Of a stretch of 64,000 nucleotides of DNA, positions 41,199 to 49,809 are shown one piece after another. The notes beneath the pieces were generated by a model, which was given only the letters and a program-made list of their open reading frames with translations, ran no database searches and was not told the origin of the DNA. The stretch is from Endobugula sp965214375. GTDB taxonomy: Bacteria; Pseudomonadota; Gammaproteobacteria; Pseudomonadales; Cellvibrionaceae. Positions within the stretch are counted from its first letter, which is position 1. Every line of letters begins with the position of its first letter. Location: positions 744,001 through 808,000 of the forward strand of contig OZ243947.1 in the NCBI GenBank assembly GCA_965214375.1. The letters run 5' to 3'. A program made the translations under genes and the position numbers.

Positions 41199-42145
41199 GA
41201 TCGTTGCAAGTACCATTTAGCTGTTTTGCGTAAACCTTCATCCACATTGAGAGGCGGCGTCCAATTAAGCAATGTTTTCGTTTTAGTAATATCAACCTGC
41301 AAATTACCTAACAACCTCTGTGTAATATCGCTTTTACCTAACAAACCTGCCCCCAGCTTAAGTAATTTGGGAGGTATCGGAATGAGTCGGGCAGGCTTAC
41401 CCAATGCCTTGCCCATACACCTAAGCAGTTGACTGGTTGACACATCTTCACCATCACTGACCAAAAAAGTCTGATTGGCAGCGGAAGGATGTTCTACACA
41501 GGTCATTATTAAATCAATAAGATTATCAACACAGACTAAACTTCGCAGATTGTTAACTAACGCTAACGGTAATGGAACGCCTCGCTCTAACCATCTTAGC
41601 ATCGACAAAAAATTGCCTTTAACACCAGCACCATATACCAATGGGGGGCGAATAATAACAACTTCCATACCAGTTTGCTGTGCTATTTCTCTCAATCCCT
41701 GCTCAGCTTCATATTTAGAAAGACCATAGGGATCACTTGGAATATTGTCGCTATCAGAGACAAATGGTGTATCCGTGGTAAATTCACCATTGACTTTAAT
41801 AGAGCTCAGATAGATAAAACGACGGGTACCCGCATCAGCTGCCTGCTGCGCCAAATTTAACGTAGCTTGAGTGTTAGTTTCCCGAAAAGCTGCTAATGGA
41901 TCATTAACAGTATCATGCATGATGTGCGCGCGAGCAGCGAGATGAATAACCACGTCCACATTATTTAAAACAGGCATCCAAGCAGTATCCGGAAGCAAAT
42001 CACCTACTAATGCGTGTTGTACAGAAGATGGCAAACGGGGGCTATTATGACGTATTGCCGCAATCACTGATTGCCCTTGGTGACACAAACATTCACAAAG
42101 AGCTGCCCCAACAAAGCCAGTCGCCCCAGTTAATAAAATTGTCAT
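41195..42145 (-). CDS. NAD-dependent sugar epimerase/dehydratase
   Basis: 316 residues, short-chain fold: TGATGFVGAALCE (NAD binding), LSSIKVNG then YGLSKYEAE (Ser...Tyr-x3-Lys catalysis), RPPLVYGAGVKGNF. It resembles the 4-epimerases that are found next to sugar transferases in O-antigen clusters and convert UDP-GlcNAc/QuiNAc-type intermediates. Substrate not provable from sequence. The two genes form one unit. Confidence 0.9.
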   Translation of the reverse strand: MTILLTGATGFVGAALCECLCHQGQSVIAAIRHNSPRLPSSVQHALVGDLLPDTAWMPVLNNVDVVIHLAARAHIMHDTVNDPLAAFRETNTQATLNLAQQAADAGTRRFIYLSSIKVNGEFTTDTPFVSDSDNIPSDPYGLSKYEAEQGLREIAQQTGMEVVIIRPPLVYGAGVKGNFLSMLRWLERGVPLPLALVNNLRSLVCVDNLIDLIMTCVEHPSAANQTFLVSDGEDVSTSQLLRCMGKALGKPARLIPIPPKLLKLGAGLLGKSDITQRLLGNLQVDITKTKTLLNWTPPLNVDEGLRKTAKWYLQRS

Positions 42146-42313
42146 ATTAATTTAAAAAATCCAATATAAATAGCACAGCAGCTCTTTGATAGCCAATGTT
42201 ACCATCATTTACTGCAGGCACGGATAAAAATATCTAAATGACAACTAAATATCAAAAACAACTGAAACCACTCGCTGTTAACAAGGTATTTATTCACTAT
42301 AACCAAACAATAG

Positions 42314-42319
42314 TATAAA
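42314..42319 (+). promoter_or_regulatory. Candidate -10 of the 42.4-46.1 kb gene group
   Basis: TATAAA about 90 bases before the first plus-strand start, in the 222-base interval that separates it from the divergent epimerase gene. The -35 (TTATTC, 18 upstream) is weak. Confidence 0.35.
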
Positions 42320-42406
42320 ATGTGGCGCTCGATTGAGTTGCGTCATCAGTAGTTGTAGGGCTCTCTGTTGCTATGGATCTATTCAAATAATTATCGGAAT
42401 TTGCAA

Positions 42407-43672
42407 ATGCTTAAGCATAATTTCACAAAAATTATCTTACTTTTGTTGGTCGTTTCAATTATATGCATGTTATTAGCGGAATTTTTTGCCAAGCAAATCG
42501 TTTCAAATGCATTGCAATATTGGAGTATTTTTGAACATGATCCCGAAGCTGGCTGGAAACCAAAAAGTAACCTAACGACTTACGTAGAATGGTATTCTGG
42601 CAAGACACAATCCATGAATACTAACACCCTTGGTTTTCGCGATACTTTAAACCCTGATGAGATACCTGAAGAACATCTAAAAATATCCGTTCAAGGAGAC
42701 TCTAATGTTCTTGGTTTCGGCATGACAACAGAAGAAAGTATGACTTCACTGTTGCAAGCACAGCTAGATACCAATCAAAACAGAAAATTTAGTGTGAGCA
42801 ATGCTGGCGTATCTGGTTTTGATTTACAAAACTATATTCTTCAATATGACACCATCAAGGATGCTTATTCTCCAGACCATTCATTTGTTATATTCAATAT
42901 GGATAATGATTTTCTAGGTAGCTTATCATCCGTTACCTACCTGATACCAAGACCTTTCTATGACATCGCATCAGATGGAAAGCTGGAACTAAATGATTCT
43001 CCATTTAAAGTCCAAACACAGCAATATAAATTAGCCTATATTCCTTCTCTAGCGGCTTACCAAGAAAAATACGACTTATCACTTTCGAAATAAAGGCCCC
43101 GTCTTGTATTGGGAAATCTAGTAGGCAATTCATATTTGTTATATTTTATTTATTCAAGGCTCGCCAATTATGGTCACATAACACCAAAACTAGAAAACAT
43201 ACTCAGAATACAGTATTTTCCAAGTAGTAAAACCCAGTATTCCGATAAAGAATTTAATGATGCTGCATGTTTTATAACTTATGGTCAATATAATAGTGCA
43301 CTTGTTGATTACTGGAAGTTGGTCGATAAACTATTTATTGAGCTATTCAAAGAGTATAAAAGTAAATTTTCTAATGGAGCACTACCGACCATAGTACTTA
43401 TGCCCTCTTCTATTGAAATACTAAGACCGGATTACTTTTTAAAGGCAACATCATCTTGCGGTATTGGTGATGAAGATGCTGCTATAGAATTTTATTACAC
43501 AAAGTTTAAAAGCATATTAGATCAGGCTGGACTACCTTATGTTGATCTTTACCCACAATTTGTTAATCGTCCGGAGCTATACCTGAAAAAGAACGAACAC
43601 CTTAGCGAAGAAGGTCATAAAGTATTGGCAAAATCCATGTATGAAGTGGTTGAAAAAAAGTTTAATCAATAA
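42407..43672 (+). pseudogene. SGNH/AlgX-like exported protein interrupted by TAA
   Basis: ATG 42407 opens a frame with an N-terminal membrane anchor (IILLLLVVSIICMLLAEFF), VQGDSNVLGFGM (Ser of an SGNH-like esterase block, near residue 105) and, after an in-frame TAA at 43091-43093, a continuation in the same frame to 43672 with IVLMPSSIEILRP and the YLKKNEHLSEEGHKVLA (Asp/His-type block V). A single substitution to TAA has split one gene of about 421 codons. The product would be a periplasmic glycan O-acyl esterase/transferase. Unless read through, it is inactive. Confidence 0.8.
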
Positions 43673-43692
43673 TCATCCAATAGGATTAAAAA

Positions 43693-44097
43693 GTGTCAGA
43701 TAACAAAAGTCATGTTGTTATAAAGAACGGCTCCGAAAAAGGTTTTGGGATTGTCTTTGCTATTTTTTTTACTTTAATTGGTTTGTGGCCGTTGGTCAAT
43801 TCAGAGCCTGTTTATATTTGGGCTCTTTTAATAGCTGCCACACTCATAGTTATTGCCTACACGGCACCTAATATATTAGCAACGCCGAATAAATGGTGGT
43901 TTGGATTTGGGCTATTTCTAGGTGGCATTATAGGCCCCTTATTTACTTTACTTGTTTACGTATTAACAGTATTACCTATTGCAATAATCATGAAGATATT
44001 GCGTAAAGATTTATTAAATGAAAAACTGGATAAAAGTGCATCTTCTTATTGGATTGAGCGCAAAGATCCTGTTGGCTCAATGAAAAATCAATTTTGA
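43693..44097 (+). CDS. SxtJ-family membrane protein
   Basis: 134 residues; GTG after AGGATTAAAAA. Membrane spans GFGIVFAIFFTLIGLWPL, YIWALLIAATLIVIAY and WWFGFGLFLGGIIGPLFTLLVY, then a K-rich end with SSYWIERKDPVGSMKNQF, the conserved tail of SxtJ. Such proteins regularly accompany a small DUF5989 protein and a NodU-type carbamoyltransferase, as here. Molecular role unknown. Confidence 0.85.
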   Translation: MSDNKSHVVIKNGSEKGFGIVFAIFFTLIGLWPLVNSEPVYIWALLIAATLIVIAYTAPNILATPNKWWFGFGLFLGGIIGPLFTLLVYVLTVLPIAIIMKILRKDLLNEKLDKSASSYWIERKDPVGSMKNQF

Positions 44098-44107
44098 AGA
44101 GAATAAA

Positions 44108-44257
44108 ATGTCATTTTTAAAAGAGTTTTGGAATTTTTTGAAAGTCAGAAAAAAATTCTGGCTACTACCTATCTTTCTAGTCATGTTAATGTTCGGGTCG
44201 CTCATTGTTCTGACACAAGGTTCCGCTGTCGCACCATTTATTTATACGTTGTTTTAA
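44108..44257 (+). CDS. DUF5989-type small membrane protein
   Basis: 49 residues, too short for many gene finders. FLKEFWNFLKVRKKFWLLP, one span (IFLVMLMFGSLIVLT), then GSAVAPFIYTLF is the characteristic sequence of the small protein between SxtJ and the carbamoyltransferase. GAAGAG lies ahead of the ATG. It ends four bases before the next gene. Confidence 0.85.
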   Translation: MSFLKEFWNFLKVRKKFWLLPIFLVMLMFGSLIVLTQGSAVAPFIYTLF

Positions 44258-44261
44258 TACT

Positions 44262-46097
44262 ATGACAGCTATACTAGGAATTTCTGCTTACTACCACGAT
44301 AGTGCAGCGGCATTAATAATCGATGGTGAAATTATTGCTGCCGCGCAGGAAGAGCGCTTTACACGAAAAAAACACGATGCAGGCTACCCTAGCAATGCAA
44401 TCGGTTGTGTATTAAAAAAAGCGGGACTTGAGCTTAGCCAAATTGATTATGTTGCTTTCTACGATAAACCTTTTTTAAAATTTGAACGTTTACTAGAAAC
44501 CTATTTGGCCCATGCACCCAAGGGAATTCAGTCATTTTTAATGGCTATGCCTGTCTGGATGCGAGAAAAACTTTTTCTTAAAGACCAGCTAACCAAAGAA
44601 ATTAAACAACTGGATTCATCTTTTACGGACGAAAAACTACTATTTGCTGAGCACCACCTGAGTCATGCAGCCAGTGCCTTTTATCCCTCACCCTATGAAA
44701 AAGCCGTTGTTCTAACATTAGATGGCGTGGGTGAATGGGCAACAACTACGGTATCAATTGGTTCAGGTAATGAATTAAATATTGTTAAAGAGATACATTT
44801 CCCTCATTCATTAGGACTTTTATATTCAGCATTCACTTATTACACTGGATTTAAAGTAAATAGTGGTGAATACAAAGTAATGGGGCTCGCCCCTTACGGA
44901 GAACCTAAATACAAAGATGTAATCTTAGAGAAATTGATAGACCTTAAAGACGATGGTTCATTTCGCTTGGCTCAATCTTATTTCAACTATGCCACAGGGC
45001 TAACAATGACCAACAAAAAATTTGCTGAACTTTTTGGTCAACCTGTTAGAAAGCCAGAAACTGATGAACTTACTCAATTTCATATGGATATTGCGGCATC
45101 CATACAGGCAGTTACTGAAGAAGTCGTACTGAGACTGACACGCTCGCTCGCAAAAGAATACGATATCCCTAACCTATGTATGGCCGGAGGTATTGCATTA
45201 AACTGCGTCGCTAATGGAAAAATTAAACGTGACCGGCATTTTGAAAACATTTGGATTCAGCCTGCTGCCGGAGACGCTGGCGGTGCTTTAGGTGCAGCAC
45301 TAGCAGTATGGCATAAAGAGCTCAACCAACCCAGAACTCCAGCTGCCAATGATGCAATGAACGGCTCTTATCTTGGTTCTTCATTCAACCAAGAAAACAT
45401 AGAAAATGAATTACAACACTGCGGTGCTATATTCGATACTGTTTCTCACGAAGAAGTCATTGAAAAAACTGCGCAAGCACTCGCTGATGGTTTAGCAGTT
45501 GGCTGGTTTCAAGGGCGCATGGAGTTTGGACCACGTGCACTCGGTGGTCGCTCTATACTTGGGGATCCTCGCTCTGACATTATGCAGAAAACGCTTAATC
45601 TCAAGGTAAAATATCGTGAGAGCTTTAGACCATTTGCACCGTCTATTTTAAGAGAAGATGTTGGCAATTGGTTTGATCTAGAAGACGACAGCCCCTACAT
45701 GCTTCTAGTAGATTCAGTCAAAAAAAATGTTCGTAGAGAAATGACGCTCGAAGAAGAGGCTTTATTTGGTATTGATAAACTCAATGTCAGACGCTCAGAA
45801 ATTCCAGCCGTTACTCATGTTGACTACACGGCAAGAATACAAACCGTACACAAAGACACCAACCCAATGTACCATGCACTGATTAGCAAGTTCAAAGAAA
45901 AAACTAACTGTCCTATCGTGGTTAACACTTCATTTAATATTCGTGGCGAACCCATTGTGTGAACCCCGGAAGATGCTTTTAAATGCTTTATGGGAACGGA
46001 GTTAGACATTCTTGTTGTAGGCCAATCATTTTTAGATAAACCTAAACAAACTGTATCAAAAGACAATAGCTATATTAAGAACTACGAATTGGATTAG
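44262..46097 (+). pseudogene. NodU/CmcH-type carbamoyltransferase with in-frame TGA
   Basis: Opens GISAYYHDSAAALIIDGEII, with HHLSHAASAFYPSP and GEYKVMGLAPYGEP (N-terminal kinase-like fold) and GRMEFGPRALGGRSILGDPR (C-terminal). At 45960-45962 a TGA follows RGEPIV; the same frame continues TPEDAFKCFMGTELDILVVG to TAG 46097. Homologues have Cys at the TGA position (RGEPIVCTPEDA). So one base change truncates the enzyme by 45 residues. It transfers carbamoyl from carbamoyl-phosphate to a sugar hydroxyl. Activity of the truncated form is uncertain. Confidence 0.85.
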
Positions 46098-46128
46098 TTT
46101 TAATTGGCAGAAAATTTTCATCAAACAG

Positions 46129-46186
46129 AAAAAAGCCAGCAATACGCTGGCTTAGACAGTTTTTACTCTGACCCCAATTATTTCAC
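46129..46186 (-). repeat. 58-base repeat containing a terminator, copy 1
   Basis: Minus strand carries AAGCCAGC-gtatt-GCTGGCTT with a T-run, preceded by GGGGTCAGAGTAAAAAC. About 90% identical to 46468-46524. The terminator serves the DUF4160 remnant, whose stop is at the repeat's inner edge. Confidence 0.8.
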
Positions 46187-46306
46187 AAGTGTTGAAATAT
46201 CAAACAAACCAACATACTCACCATATACTGCATGAAAGTGAGGCGGGGGATGATCACCAAAGAATAATTTAATAACTATCCCATAAAACCTTGCTATCTC
46301 TGGCAT
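46178..46306 (-). pseudogene. Truncated DUF4160 protein
   Basis: 42 residues: PEIARFYGIVIKLFFGDHPP then HFHAVYGEYVGLFDI is the start of the DUF4160 family, whose members usually run on to about 80 residues. It has a good GGAGGCAAGG ribosome site. Here it stops after DISTLVK at the edge of the repeated sequence. Family members usually travel with a DUF2442 partner, and none is seen. Confidence 0.7.
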
Positions 46307-46467
46307 ATCCTTGCCTCCTTAGTTATTCCTTTAGCCTATAACACCATAAATATAATTAAACGTAAAGCGCCTCTATAAATAATGGCTCATTTACATAATC
46401 TTGTGTTTCGCAAAGTAGAATCACGAGAGCTACTTCGTTAACCAATATGGAGAGGAACCTCCGAAAC
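46307..46467. other. Interval without a recognisable gene
   Basis: AT-rich sequence between the DUF4160 remnant and the second repeat. I see no coding frame with a ribosome site, and only a short GGAGAGGAACCTCC-like dyad at about 46450-46463. Confidence 0.5.
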
Positions 46468-46524
46468 AAAAAAGCCAGCAATAAGCTGGATTAGATAGTT
46501 TTTACTCTGATCCTAATTATTCAC
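46468..46524 (-). repeat. 57-base repeat containing a terminator, copy 2
   Basis: Matches 46129-46186 except for five substitutions and one missing T. Minus strand: CCAGC-ttatt-GCTGG then CTTTTTT. It ends the transcript of the immunity-like gene. Confidence 0.8.
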
Positions 46525-46529
46525 GAACT

Positions 46530-46944
46530 TTAAATTACATGTCTTCTTATAAATATATCTAATTTAGACATGCTTTTGTGGAGGAAATTATCATTTTCTA
46601 AATCATCCAACATACTCTTTACGATAACACTAATATCTTCAACAGGGTTTAATTCACATCGGAACGGAATATTTTCATGCATCGTTGATATACTACTAAA
46701 CCGTAATTGACGATAATCTAAATCATACCAGACATAAAAAAAAAGATTTATCCCATTTCTCACTAAGTAGGTCTTCAATTTTTCTAAAAAATGCCACTAA
46801 ATCGTCACGACCAAATTCCTGGGCCTCAATAGAGGACAAAGCTACGATTGTCATGTTATTAATAGCTTCTTCATTAGTAATGTTACTAATAGTTAGTGTT
46901 TTTTTATCAACTTCTTGAATTAGTTTCTCTAACTTATTAATCAA
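46530..46944 (-). pseudogene. Immunity-like gene frameshifted at a run of nine T
   Basis: TTG start at 46944 with GAGGAG seven bases upstream. The frame reads INKLEKLIQEVDKKTLTISN ... RKIEDLLSEKWDKSFF and meets a stop just after nine consecutive T (46744-46736, minus strand). In the next frame the coding sense continues FYVWYDLDYRQLRFSSIS... to 46530. With one T fewer the product is 137 residues. It lies 18 bases after a polymorphic-toxin end, the usual place of the cognate immunity gene. It may be broken or switched by slippage in the homopolymer. Confidence 0.65.
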
Positions 46945-46962
46945 TGAGCGACTCCTCTGTAT

Positions 46963-47937
46963 CTACTTCGAACTGTAATAAGGTGTTCCATCTGCATTTC
47001 TATGTCCACTTCCGGACATATATGTTGTCGGATCAATTATCTCTAAAGCAGTTATGCCTACTGTTAATGCTGCAGTTATAGCACGATTAGGTTTCGCTGC
47101 CGCACTCAAGACGTTATGTGGAATAAAGTTACCAACATCGCCTTTATGCTTATTAGCTATATAATTCCCATATTCATCTGCATCCGCAATCCAATGTAGA
47201 CCATCACTTTTCCTATCATAACCTTTCCATGCCGAACCTCCATGACCAGCGGTATCAATTTACCACCAAGTCCCATCAGATTTACTCTGATAATAACGGC
47301 GTTGTCCAGCTTTTAACACTGATTTAGTACCATGAGGTGTAATTGCCCATGGGCTATTTTTAAGTAAGTTTTTTGCAGCTTTGCTAAAGAGATGGTTGTG
47401 AAGATACTGCATTCCAGCTGTTTTAGCGCCATTTGAGAATTTACCACCACCTAATTCGGAGGCTGTACCCCCGACAATTGAGGCTGTAATAATGCCGACA
47501 ATATCTGAATTAATGCCTGTTGATTTAGAAAACCCTTTTGCAAAACCATCAATAGGTTCGGATACTATCTTTGTAAATGCCGCACTTACAAAAACAGCTC
47601 CAAATTTACCACCTTGTATTTCAGCAGTTGTACCACCAACTACACCATGGGCAATAGCTTTTTCAGCAAGATTCCAACCACTATTACCTATGTAATTTGA
47701 CGTCTTACCAGTAAAGTATGAAGGTACACCCGCTTTAAATGCAGAACTCAAACTTCCTGTTTGCGCATATGTCGAGTGAAAAGCAAATTCAGAACACGCA
47801 AACAAATTACCTGTCGCACATACGGCAATCTGAGCGATAGCATTTAATATAGGAACTTTAGCTAACGCCTTAAATACAGCTCCGACAGTATTTTTGTATA
47901 CTTTACTTACAACCCTCTCTACTACCTTGGCAACTTT
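46963..47937 (-). pseudogene. C-terminal remnant of an RHS/CDI-type polymorphic toxin
   Basis: The open frame begins at the element border (YRKVAKVVERVVSKV) and contains Gly-rich pretoxin repeats (GGTTAEIQGGKFG, GGTASELGGGKFSNG, MQYLHNH) typical of RHS proteins. The toxin tip follows with an in-frame TAA (47262-47260) between SDGTWW and IDTAGHGGSAWKGYDRK; after it come LHWIADADEYGNYIANKHKG and the end at 46963. The N-terminal cage is missing, cut off by the mobile element. Toxin activity is unknown to me. Confidence 0.75.
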
Positions 47938-47964
47938 CCGGTATTAGGTAGCAGTTACACCTAA
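47937..47964. repeat. Left terminal inverted repeat of IS1595-type element
   Basis: 28 bases beginning TCCGGTATTAGGTAGC and ending CACCTAA; the exact reverse complement stands at 52420-52447. The outermost base may belong to the flank. Confidence 0.9.
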
Positions 47965-47988
47965 ACGGGACGGTAATTACCCCGTAAA

Positions 47989-48013
47989 ATTTCTCCAAAA
48001 TATACGGAGAAAT
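47989..48013 (+). promoter_or_regulatory. Hairpin masking the ribosome site of the accessory gene
   Basis: ATTTCTCC (47989-47996), nine-base loop, GGAGAAAT (48006-48013). The 3' arm contains the GGAG ribosome site for the ATG at 48018. Transcripts reading in from outside the element would fold this way. Confidence 0.6.
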
Positions 48014-48017
48014 ATCA

Positions 48018-48458
48018 ATGACCACATCAAACACCGTTAAGTCTCTCGCTAAAAAACACGCTGAAATTCAAGGTAATATTCAGAAGGTAGAAACAACCTT
48101 ACAACAGCTTAAAAACTCATTATATGCCATTGAAACCAGTATTCATCTTTTCGACCCCAATTACAATACTCGAAAAATTAACGCCAAACGGACGAATAAG
48201 AAAAGCACGACTCTTGGCCGTGGTGAAATTCCGCAATTCACAGGTGATTTTGTGAGGGATAGCAAAGAACCCTTTAAGGTTAGTGAGATTCTTGATTTTA
48301 TTATGGAAGAAAAAGGGACTCTTTACTCAACAGCGGAGCGCCAACGCATTAAGGTCAATATTAATAAAGCCTTAGAGCGGTTAGAAAAAGAAAGTATTGT
48401 GCAAAAACAAGGGGTATCAGGCAAAGGCGGCGCTTTACTGTGGGGGCTGGTGCATTAG
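48018..48458 (+). CDS. IS-associated accessory protein
   Basis: 146 residues. A coiled-coil N-terminus (HAEIQGNIQKVETTLQQLKNS), a basic linker (KRTNKKSTTLGRGEIP) and a C-terminal winged-helix-like region (FKVSEILDFIMEEKGTLYST ... ALERLEKESIVQKQG). Convergent with, and overlapping by four bases, the transposase gene. Possibly a DNA-binding helper or regulator of transposition; not otherwise recognised. Confidence 0.7.
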   Translation: MTTSNTVKSLAKKHAEIQGNIQKVETTLQQLKNSLYAIETSIHLFDPNYNTRKINAKRTNKKSTTLGRGEIPQFTGDFVRDSKEPFKVSEILDFIMEEKGTLYSTAERQRIKVNINKALERLEKESIVQKQGVSGKGGALLWGLVH

Positions 48459-49411
48459 GCACCACAAACCATCATTTCCCCCACTTGGCGATTGCCCTGC
48501 CAATAGCCAGACCAGTTAGCCGAAGGCCGACGATTTAGACACCGCTTCAAAACGTCTTGCATCACTGAACCATTATCGACACGGCGATCATCTTCTCGAT
48601 ATGACATTTCTTTAGCATAAGCATGAAGATAACGACTGGCTAGATGATGGTGTTGACCAATCTCAGCTCGACGCATTCTAGTGAACCAGCCTTCAGCACC
48701 ATTCGTGCAAATATCACCATCACTGTAAGCGACTGAGTGGTTAATACGCTTTATATTGTAAATTCCATGTAGTGCATCATACGCAGGGTTTTCATCTGCA
48801 TAGACTGTTGAAGTGCGGCAAATATTTTTCAGCATAGCCGCTTTAACATCTTTGGTGTTTTCGGAACGGATAACAACAGGAACGCTACGACCATTCCGCT
48901 CTCTTATGATAAATACACAACGGCGTTTACCATTTTGATTTTTGGCCAAGCGACGGTCGATACGATCTTCCTTTTTATTCGCAGGCTTAATATAACCACC
49001 AAAGTAAGCACCATCGACTTCTACTTCACCCTGTAAGACTCGATCATCAATATCACTACCCAAAGACTCTCTAATCTTATGCGCCATCACAAAAGCCGTT
49101 TTGTACTGCACATCAAGATCACGACTTAACTGCAAGGCGGGAACACCTTTATGAGAGTTTACAAAAATAGCAATCGCTAATAAGTAGTCACGAATAGGTA
49201 ACTTACGATTCGCAAAGACAGTACCCGAAGTGACAGAGAATTGTTTATTACAGTGTTTACACTTGAAAATTTTACGGGTTTTATACGACCAGCATTCTTT
49301 ATGGCCACAGCTTGGGCATACCGCTTTACTATTGTTCTCTGCCCAGCTAATACTTTTGAAAACGTCAAACGCTTCATTGTCGCTGAGTCGAGCCACTTTA
49401 GTGATCGACAT
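48455..49411 (-). CDS. IS1595-family transposase
   Basis: 318 residues. N-terminal zinc ribbon (CPSCGHKECWSY ... FKCKHCNKQFSVTSGTVF) is followed by the ISXO2-like DDE/N domain: VEVDGAYFGGYIKP (first Asp), TSTVYADENPAYDAL (second Asp), NGAEGWFTRMRRAEIGQHH (third position with Glu/Asn). Full-length and without visible defects, so it may be active. Divergent from the passenger operon. Confidence 0.95.
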   Translation of the reverse strand: MSITKVARLSDNEAFDVFKSISWAENNSKAVCPSCGHKECWSYKTRKIFKCKHCNKQFSVTSGTVFANRKLPIRDYLLAIAIFVNSHKGVPALQLSRDLDVQYKTAFVMAHKIRESLGSDIDDRVLQGEVEVDGAYFGGYIKPANKKEDRIDRRLAKNQNGKRRCVFIIRERNGRSVPVVIRSENTKDVKAAMLKNICRTSTVYADENPAYDALHGIYNIKRINHSVAYSDGDICTNGAEGWFTRMRRAEIGQHHHLASRYLHAYAKEMSYREDDRRVDNGSVMQDVLKRCLNRRPSANWSGYWQGNRQVGEMMVCGA

Positions 49412-49500
49412 GCTTCAGGCTTGTTTGGATAAAAGAAAGTGTTGCACGTAATTCAACCTAAAATCATCATATATAGTGATTATTAACCATATAAGGTGAT

Positions 49501-49529
49501 TTGTAAAGTGATTCTTCATCATTTATAAT
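49501..49529 (+). promoter_or_regulatory. Promoter of the passenger operon
   Basis: TTGTAA (49501-49506), 17-base spacer, TATAAT (49524-49529). A dyad ATCATT-TAT-AATGAT overlaps the -10, a possible operator. Confidence 0.6.
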
Positions 49530-49562
49530 GATTTTTATTGAAATATGATTGAGGTGCTAGTC

Positions 49563-49790
49563 ATGAGTGAAACTGAGTGGAAAAATTACGTCAAGGGTTT
49601 AGTAAAAGCTGAGATAGCCAAGCGCAATTTGAATTATGTTGATATAGCTGAAAGGCTAAAAGCTATAGGTGTTGATGAAACACCACAAAACATCAGTAAT
49701 AAAATAGGTCGTGGTACATTTGGCGCAATATTTATGATGCAAATACTTCAAGTCATAGGCTGTGAGGAACTACAAATCAGTAGTACATAA
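49563..49790 (+). CDS. DUF6471-like small regulatory protein
   Basis: 75 residues from ATG 49563 with GAGGTG seven bases upstream. EWKNYVKGLVKAEIAKRNLN then YVDIAERLKAIGVDETPQNI and SNKIGRGTFGAIFMMQIL match the DUF6471 domain, a helix-turn-helix-like module often found in mobile elements. Likely represses its own promoter or helps the next gene, which starts 20 bases later. Confidence 0.75.
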   Translation: MSETEWKNYVKGLVKAEIAKRNLNYVDIAERLKAIGVDETPQNISNKIGRGTFGAIFMMQILQVIGCEELQISST

Positions 49791-49809
49791 AATACTTAAA
49801 AGGGCATAT

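Noticed and set aside
45960..46010. Selenocysteine reading of the carbamoyltransferase TGA
   Set aside because: No convincing SECIS-like hairpin follows the TGA, and other genes nearby carry TAA stops, so ordinary nonsense mutation is more likely. Kept only as a check.
45824..46066. Minus-strand frame over the end of the carbamoyltransferase
   Set aside because: Antisense to clearly conserved coding sequence that continues past the TGA.
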